Assembly (NCBI RefSeq): GCF_900103975.1
Contig: NZ_FNIR01000010.1
Coordinates: 179,756 to 243,755 of the forward strand
Direction of reading: 5' to 3'
Length of the DNA stretch: 64,000 nucleotides
Origin: Klenkia soli
Lineage (GTDB): Bacteria > Actinomycetota > Actinomycetes > Mycobacteriales > Geodermatophilaceae
The notes beneath the pieces were generated by a model. That model was not told the origin of the DNA. It saw nothing but the letters and a program-made list of their open reading frames with translations, and made no database searches. Both the position numbers and the translations under genes were made by a program. How positions within the stretch are numbered: position 1 is the stretch's first letter; every line of letters begins with the position of its first letter. Below, one piece after another: positions 59,901 to 64,000 of the stretch.

Positions 59901-60043
59901 TCGTGGCCCGGCTGCGGGCCCAGCTGGTCGAGGAGCTGGGTGCCGCCGCGGTCGACGAGGCAGCGGCCGCGGGCCTGGCGCTGGGCCGGGCGGCGGCCCT
60001 GGCCGAGGTCGGCGCCGAACCGGTCAGCCCCCTCGGCTCCTGA
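56969..60043 (+). CDS. AfsR/SARP-type regulator with BTAD, NB-ARC and TPR-like domains
   Basis: 1024 residues. The N-terminal OmpR-type winged helix (1-90; [33 protein letters not shown]...[28 protein letters not shown]) is followed by the bacterial transcriptional activation domain (~95-225; [46 protein letters not shown]). Then comes an NB-ARC STAND ATPase with Walker A GPGGAGKT (258-265), Walker B [9 protein letters not shown], RNBS-like [10 protein letters not shown] and [14 protein letters not shown]. A helical repeat region completes it. Such STAND regulators sense a signal through the repeats and activate nearby or pathway genes. Its target is unknown. It ends in 20 bases of overlap with the convergent antiporter gene. 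Confidence 0.93.
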   Translation: [1024 protein letters not shown]

Positions 60044-61619
60044 CCTCCAGCGCGATCTGGTCGGCGTCCAGCTCCGCGAGCGCCGCGGTCAGCACGGCGG
60101 AGTCCAGGCGGCCGAGGTCCCGCTCGGCCAGCAGCGCCGTGCGCTGGGCGCGGAGGACGGCGACCGGGTCGTCGGTGCCGGCCCCGGCGGCGGCCTCCGC
60201 CAGGCGCTGCCGGACGACGTCCCACTGCTGCTCCTGGTCGGCCGGGTCGGCCGCGCTGCTCCCCAGCAGCCGGCGGACCACCCAGGGCAGCGTCGCGCCC
60301 TGCAGCAGCAGCGACCCCACGGCGACCGCGACGGCCACGAGCAGCAGCAGCGGCCGGGCCGGGGTCTCCTCGGGCAGCGTCTGCGCGGCGGCGAGGGTGA
60401 TCGCCCCGCGCATGCCGGCCCAGACGACGACGGCGCCCTGCCGGGCGTCCAGCGGGTGCGCGAGCAGGTGGTCGATGTCGGCCAGGGCGCGGGCGACCCG
60501 GGAGCGGAACTGCTGCACCTGCCGCTCGGTCGGGGTGCGCCGCTGCCTGCGGCGGTGACCGACGTCCTCACCGGCGTCCAGGCGGGCGAAGACGTCCCGG
60601 CGCTGCGCCGTCCGTGCCGTGCGGGTGCGTTGCCCGAGGAACAGCAGGGTCACGTAGACCGCCCGCACCACCACGGTGAGCGCGAGTGCCCCGGCGGCGA
60701 CGGCCAGCGCGGTGCCGACCCCGGCGTGGTCGGCCTGCACGTCGCGCAGGATCCCGATCAGCTGCAGTCCCATGACCAGGAAGACCGCGCCCTCCAGGAG
60801 CATCTCGACGGTCGACCAGTTCTGGGCGTCCGAGAGCCGGGCGCCGGGCGACAGCACCCGCGGCGCGCGCCACCCGGTGGTCAGCCCGGCGAGCACCGCG
60901 GCGACCAGACCGGAGGCCCCGGCCAGCTCGGCGGGGATGGCGGCCACGAAGGGGACGGCGAACGACAGCGCCGTGGTGGCGGGGACCTCGCGGAGCCGGG
61001 CGCGCACCCACAGCCCGGCCCGGCCGACCAGCACGCCGATCAGTGCGGCCAGGGCGATGGACCAGACGAACCGGCCGGCCACGCCCCACAGCGAGACCCC
61101 GCTGGCGGCTGCGGCGATGCCGGCGCGGAGGACCACCAGGGCCGTGGCGTCGTTGAGCAGCCCCTCGCCGTCCAGGATGGTGACCGCCCGGGCCGGGACG
61201 CCGAGCCGGCGGGCGATCGAGGTGGCCACCGCGTCGGTGGGGCTGACCACTGCGCCGAGCGCCACGCCCCAGGCCAGCCCCAACCCGGGGACGACCAGGG
61301 CGAAGAACCCGCCGAGGGCGAACGAGCTGAGCACGACCAGGACGACGGACAGGCCGCTGACCGCGCTGAGCTCGCGGCGCAGGTCCATGGCCGGCACCGA
61401 CACCGCGGCGGAGTACAGCAGCGGGGGCAGCAGCCCGGCGAGCACCCACTCGGGCTCGACCTCGAAGGTCGGGAACCCCGGGACGACGCTGGCCGCCACC
61501 CCCGCCCCCACCAGGAGCAGCGGGGCGGCCACCCCGAGGCGCTCGCCGAGCGCCGAGGCGGCGACGACGACGAGCACCCCGAGGACGGCCAGGGCGAGGG
61601 TGACGGTCAGCGGGTCCAC
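60024..61619 (-). CDS. CPA1-family Na+/H+ antiporter
   Basis: 531 residues from a GTG. Around twelve helices: LTVTLALAVLGVLVVVAASALGERLGVAAPLLLVGAGVAASVVPG at the start, PPLLYSAAVSVPAMDLRRE, then the ion-site helices GAVVSPTDAVATSIARRLGVPARAVTILDGEGLLNDATALV with the conserved Asp residues. VVWAGMRGAITLAAAQTLP carries the MRGA arginine. A hydrophilic loop (RRRQRRTPTERQVQQFRS) and a ~70-residue cytosolic tail follow. It exchanges Na+ or K+ for H+ at the membrane. It is 4 bases downstream of the ABC-2 permease and may be co-transcribed with it. Confidence 0.94.
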   Translation of the reverse strand: MDPLTVTLALAVLGVLVVVAASALGERLGVAAPLLLVGAGVAASVVPGFPTFEVEPEWVLAGLLPPLLYSAAVSVPAMDLRRELSAVSGLSVVLVVLSSFALGGFFALVVPGLGLAWGVALGAVVSPTDAVATSIARRLGVPARAVTILDGEGLLNDATALVVLRAGIAAAASGVSLWGVAGRFVWSIALAALIGVLVGRAGLWVRARLREVPATTALSFAVPFVAAIPAELAGASGLVAAVLAGLTTGWRAPRVLSPGARLSDAQNWSTVEMLLEGAVFLVMGLQLIGILRDVQADHAGVGTALAVAAGALALTVVVRAVYVTLLFLGQRTRTARTAQRRDVFARLDAGEDVGHRRRQRRTPTERQVQQFRSRVARALADIDHLLAHPLDARQGAVVVWAGMRGAITLAAAQTLPEETPARPLLLLVAVAVAVGSLLLQGATLPWVVRRLLGSSAADPADQEQQWDVVRQRLAEAAAGAGTDDPVAVLRAQRTALLAERDLGRLDSAVLTAALAELDADQIALEVRSRGG

Positions 61620-61623
61620 CGGG

Positions 61624-62424
61624 TCAGACTCGGCGACGGTAGGCGCGCATGGCCAGCGGCACGAACACCGCCAGCAGGAGCGCCGACCAGCCCGCCGTCC
61701 ACAGCAGCGGCTCGGCGACCGGGCCGCCGAGCAGCAGGCCGCGGACGGTGTCGATGACGTGGGTGACCGGGTTGTTGCGGGTGAAGGCGGCCAGCCAGCC
61801 GGGCAGGGTGTCCGCCGAGACCAGCGCGGTGCTGCCGAAGGTCAGCGGGAAGGTGGCCAGGAAGCCCACGCCCTGGACGGCGCCGGCGGAGCGGACGGTG
61901 AGCCCGATCCAGACGAACACCCAGGACAGGCTCATCGCGAACCCGATGGCGACCAGGACCGCGAGGGCGGCCGAGGCGAAGCCCTGCGTCGTCCGGAACC
62001 CGAGGGCCGCGGTGAAGGCGAGCAGCACGCCGATCGAGGTGACGAACCGCACGACGTCGGCCAGCACCGCGCCGACCAACGGGGCGGAGCGGGCGATCGG
62101 CAGGCTGCGGAACCGGTCGAACACGCCCTTGGCGATGTCGTTGTTGAGGGCGACGCCGATGCCCTGGGTGGCGAACATCAGGGTCTGCACCAGGATGCCG
62201 GGCACCAGGTAGGTCAGGTAGTCGTGCCAGTCGCCGGCGATCGCGCCGCCGAAGACGAACACGAAGAGCACCGTGAAGATGATCGGCTGCAGGCTGACGT
62301 CCATCAGGGCCTCCGGCTGGTGCCGGATCTTCACGACGTTGCGCCAGGCGAGGGTGAGCGACTGCTGGATCGCCGGCAGCCTCGGTGCCTGGGTGATGGT
62401 GGGGACGGTCAGGGTGGTGGTCAC
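61624..62424 (-). CDS. ABC-2 type exporter permease (DrrB-like)
   Basis: 266 residues; the GTG overlaps the ATPase gene stop (GTGA). Six helices of the ABC-2 type: QPIIFTVLFVFVFGGAI, YLVPGILVQTLMFATQGIGVALNNDIAKGVFDRFRSLPIARSAPLVGAVLAD and the NPVTHVIDTVRGLLLGG signature near the C-terminus. The wording is that of DrrB-like daunorubicin-resistance permeases, which export amphipathic compounds with their DrrA partner. No biosynthetic cluster is adjacent, so the natural substrate is unknown. Confidence 0.94.
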   Translation of the reverse strand: MTTTLTVPTITQAPRLPAIQQSLTLAWRNVVKIRHQPEALMDVSLQPIIFTVLFVFVFGGAIAGDWHDYLTYLVPGILVQTLMFATQGIGVALNNDIAKGVFDRFRSLPIARSAPLVGAVLADVVRFVTSIGVLLAFTAALGFRTTQGFASAALAVLVAIGFAMSLSWVFVWIGLTVRSAGAVQGVGFLATFPLTFGSTALVSADTLPGWLAAFTRNNPVTHVIDTVRGLLLGGPVAEPLLWTAGWSALLLAVFVPLAMRAYRRRV

Positions 62425-63386
62425 GAGACGGGCTCCTTCTCGGTCTGGGTGGCGTGGCCGGTGAGGGCGAGGAAGACCTCGTCGAGGCTGGGCAGCCGGA
62501 CGGCGAGCTCGGAGAGAGCGATGCCCTGGGTGGTGAGCAGGTCCAGGACGGTGCCCAGCACGGTCTCGCTGCGGACCGGCACCGACGCGGTGCCGTGCCC
62601 GTCGAGCGTCGGGACCGCGCCGGTGACCTGCTCGATGACCTGCAGCACGGTCGGGGTGTCGGCGCGGTCGCGGGGGCGGACGGTCAGGGTCTGCGCGCCG
62701 GTGCGGTGCTTGAGCTCGTCGCTGGTGCCGTGCGCGACGACCCGGCCGGTGTCGAAGACGACGATGTCGTCGGCGAGCTCGTCGGCCTCCTCGAGGTACT
62801 GCGTGGTGAGCAGGACGCTGGTGCCGTCGGCGACCAGCCGCCGGACCACGTCCCACACCTCGGTGCGGCTGCGCGGGTCCAGGCCGGTGGTGGGTTCGTC
62901 GAGGAACAGCACCTGCGGGCGGCCGACGAGGCTGGCGGCCAGGTCGAGCCGGCGCCGCATGCCGCCGGAGTAGGTCTTGGCCGATCGCTCGGCGGCGTCG
63001 GTGAGGCTGAAGCCGGCGAGCAGCTCGGCGGCCCGGGCGCGGGCCGCGGCGCGGGGGAGGCCCAGCAGCCGACCGATCATGGCCAGGTTCTGCGAGCCGG
63101 TGAGGTCCTCGTCGACCGAGGCGTACTGGCCGGTGAGGCCGATGCGGCGGCGGACCTGCTGGGGGTCGGCGAGGACGTCGAAGCCGGCCACGCGTGCGGT
63201 GCCGGCGTCGGGGCGGAGGAGGGTCGAGAGGACGCGGACGGCGGTGGTCTTGCCGGCGCCGTTGGGGCCCAGCACGCCGAGGACGGTGCCGGCGGGGACG
63301 GTGAGGTCGACGCCGTCCAGGGCACGGGTGGTCCCGTAGCTCAGGGTGAGGCCGGTGGCCTCGATGACGGGGGAGTCGGATGTCAT
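62421..63386 (-). CDS. ABC exporter ATPase (DrrA-like)
   Basis: 321 residues from the ATG at 63386. The ATPase has Walker A GPNGAGKTT, Q-loop GLTGQYASVDEDLTG, signature YSGGMRRRLDLAASLVG, Walker [17 protein letters not shown] and switch His equivalent in LLTTQYLEEADELAD, where Gln replaces the usual His, as in other DrrA proteins. The C-terminal ~90 residues (TLTVRPRDRADTPTV...LPSLDEVFLALTGH) are the DrrA assembly domain. It pairs with the downstream permease. Five phased repeats directly upstream suggest tight transcriptional control. Confidence 0.94.
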   Translation of the reverse strand: MTSDSPVIEATGLTLSYGTTRALDGVDLTVPAGTVLGVLGPNGAGKTTAVRVLSTLLRPDAGTARVAGFDVLADPQQVRRRIGLTGQYASVDEDLTGSQNLAMIGRLLGLPRAAARARAAELLAGFSLTDAAERSAKTYSGGMRRRLDLAASLVGRPQVLFLDEPTTGLDPRSRTEVWDVVRRLVADGTSVLLTTQYLEEADELADDIVVFDTGRVVAHGTSDELKHRTGAQTLTVRPRDRADTPTVLQVIEQVTGAVPTLDGHGTASVPVRSETVLGTVLDLLTTQGIALSELAVRLPSLDEVFLALTGHATQTEKEPVS

Positions 63387-63627
63387 GGGAGCACCGTGCG
63401 CCCGCGCGCTGACATCCCGGTGACGCGCCGCTGACACCCGCTGACGCCGAGCCCGGCCCGCTGACGCCGCTCCGCCTCCGCTGGTCGCGCCGCCGGTTGC
63501 GGGTGCTGCAGCCGGTCACCGTGCAGGCATCCGGTCAGGTCATGCGGTGACCAACTGCCGCTCGGGTGACCGGATCCTCCTCGTTGCGGGCGGCGGACCG
63601 ACCTCGACGAGGCTTCCGGGGATGCGG
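63387..63627. other. Gap between the exporter and the HNH-type gene
   Basis: 240 bases. The first 80 bases hold the phased repeats. The remainder (63466-63627) shows no gene; it contains GCATCCGGTCAGGTCATGCGGTGACC, a cluster of GGTCA/GGTGAC words, and is GC-rich throughout. Confidence 0.45.
63408..63465. promoter_or_regulatory. Five helically phased G(C/G)TGAC direct repeats upstream of drrA-like gene
   Basis: The hexamer GCTGAC (GGTGAC in the second copy), within a longer CCGCTGAC(A/G) consensus, starts at 63408, 63419, 63430, 63440 and 63460. Intervals are 11, 11, 10 and 20 bp, so all copies face the same side of the helix. The nearest copy is 22 bases from the exporter start. Direct repeats with 11-bp period are the binding mode of SARP and some other regulators. 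Confidence 0.65.
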
Positions 63628-64000
63628 TCAGAAGGGCGGGGGATCCTCGTCCACCGCGGCGCGGTCATCGCTGGCGTCGTCGGCACCTGGGCCCCCGGTC
63701 GCCGTGCCGTCTCTGGCCGGGCCGGCGTTCTGCTCGGCCCGGATGCGGGCGGCGGCGTCGAGCTCGGCCTCGATGTCGGCGGCCAGTCGTGCACGTTCGG
63801 CGGCCGTGGCGCGGCGTGCGGCGCGTTCCGCCGGGGTGGGTGAGCGGTAGCGCTTCGGGGTGGGGCCCAGGAGGTCGGTGAGGCTCTGGAGGTGACTGGG
63901 TGTCGACATGTCGACCTCGGCGATGCGGTCGGGTCGGGTGGTGCGGGTGCGTCCGCCGGGTGGGGTGACGTGCAGCGTGCCGTCGGGGTCCATGGCGAAG
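63628..64000 (-). CDS. DUF222/HNH endonuclease-like protein, C-terminal end (5' truncated)
   Basis: The last ~124 residues, reading in from the window edge as FAMDPDGTLHVTPPGGRTRTTRPDRIAEVD. This is the phrase that follows the HNH motif in the large actinobacterial DUF222 (13E12-repeat) family, where W-x-F-x-x-D-x-D-G-T-L-x-V-x-x-P-x-G precedes R-T-T-R-P. The tail is charged and low in complexity (SPTPAERAARRATAAERARLAADIEAEL...) and ends DEDPPPF. The HNH part itself would be outside the window, so nuclease function is assumed from family. These genes are multi-copy and mobile-like in this group. Confidence 0.7.
   Translation of the reverse strand, partial: FAMDPDGTLHVTPPGGRTRTTRPDRIAEVDMSTPSHLQSLTDLLGPTPKRYRSPTPAERAARRATAAERARLAADIEAELDAAARIRAEQNAGPARDGTATGGPGADDASDDRAAVDEDPPPF

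Overview
The window comes from a chromosome of a very GC-rich actinobacterium. GTG starts are common, genes are tightly packed with ATGA/GTGA overlaps, several genes look leaderless, and the gene content fits the Geodermatophilaceae (Blastococcus, Geodermatophilus, Modestobacter). That placement is an inference from gene style and content, not from a marker gene. I count 55 protein genes, two of them cut by the window edges, and no rRNA, tRNA, CRISPR array or transposase. No gap between genes exceeds 300 bases.

Layout. 1-8.9 kb: the end of a UvrA-type ATPase, a truncated haemoglobin, a CbxX/EccA-like AAA+ ATPase, a lipoprotein, a GH13 alpha-glucosidase, a compositionally different gene that combines five zinc-ribbon repeats with a Vsr-like nuclease core (4438-6192), an M18 aminopeptidase and a YbdK-type ligase. 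9.0-13.1 kb: an ethanolamine operon (permease, EutB, EutC) and a small Api92-like protein. 13.1-17.2 kb: a methionine aminopeptidase divergent from a small XRE regulator over only 26 bp, a permuted papain-like hydrolase, two small oxidoreductases and a degenerate GGDEF protein. 17.3-24.6 kb: cytochrome bd oxidase genes (cydA, cydB and a fused cydDC) facing away from a BlaI/BlaR-like regulator pair, with two BlaI-type dyads between them. 24.7-28.9 kb: a DUF559 protein bracketed by palindromic repeats, then a sugar ABC importer. 29-36.5 kb: a GGDEF-EAL protein, a subtilase with a Trp-rich pentapeptide tail, a glutamine synthetase-like ligase and an NCS1 permease with a zinc-binding tail. 36.6-44.8 kb: a seven-gene homogentisate operon (metallo-hydrolase, FAD hydroxylase, hmgA, fahA, transporter, IclR regulator, second MFS protein). 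44.8-51.9 kb: an Lrp regulator divergent from a 2-keto acid decarboxylase, an amino acid permease, an epoxide hydrolase, and a TetR regulator divergent from a FAD monooxygenase. 51.9-64 kb: a short-chain oxidoreductase, two amidohydrolases, a YibE/F membrane protein, a methyltransferase, an AfsR/SARP-like regulator, a Na+/H+ antiporter, a DrrAB-type ABC exporter and the end of a DUF222/HNH-type protein.

How it fits together. The window is mostly accessory metabolism (ethanolamine, sugars, homogentisate/aromatics, keto acids), each block with its own local regulator and visible operator-like DNA. The most unusual material is non-coding or semi-coding: three families of palindromic elements. 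One family sits between convergent gene ends, a second flanks a DUF559 gene and supplies its stop codon, and a third is translated in frame as the linker of the CydDC fusion. Also notable are five helically phased direct repeats before the DrrAB exporter, three evenly spaced TetR-type dyads, and the multi-zinc-ribbon nuclease gene, which is the best candidate for an undescribed system.
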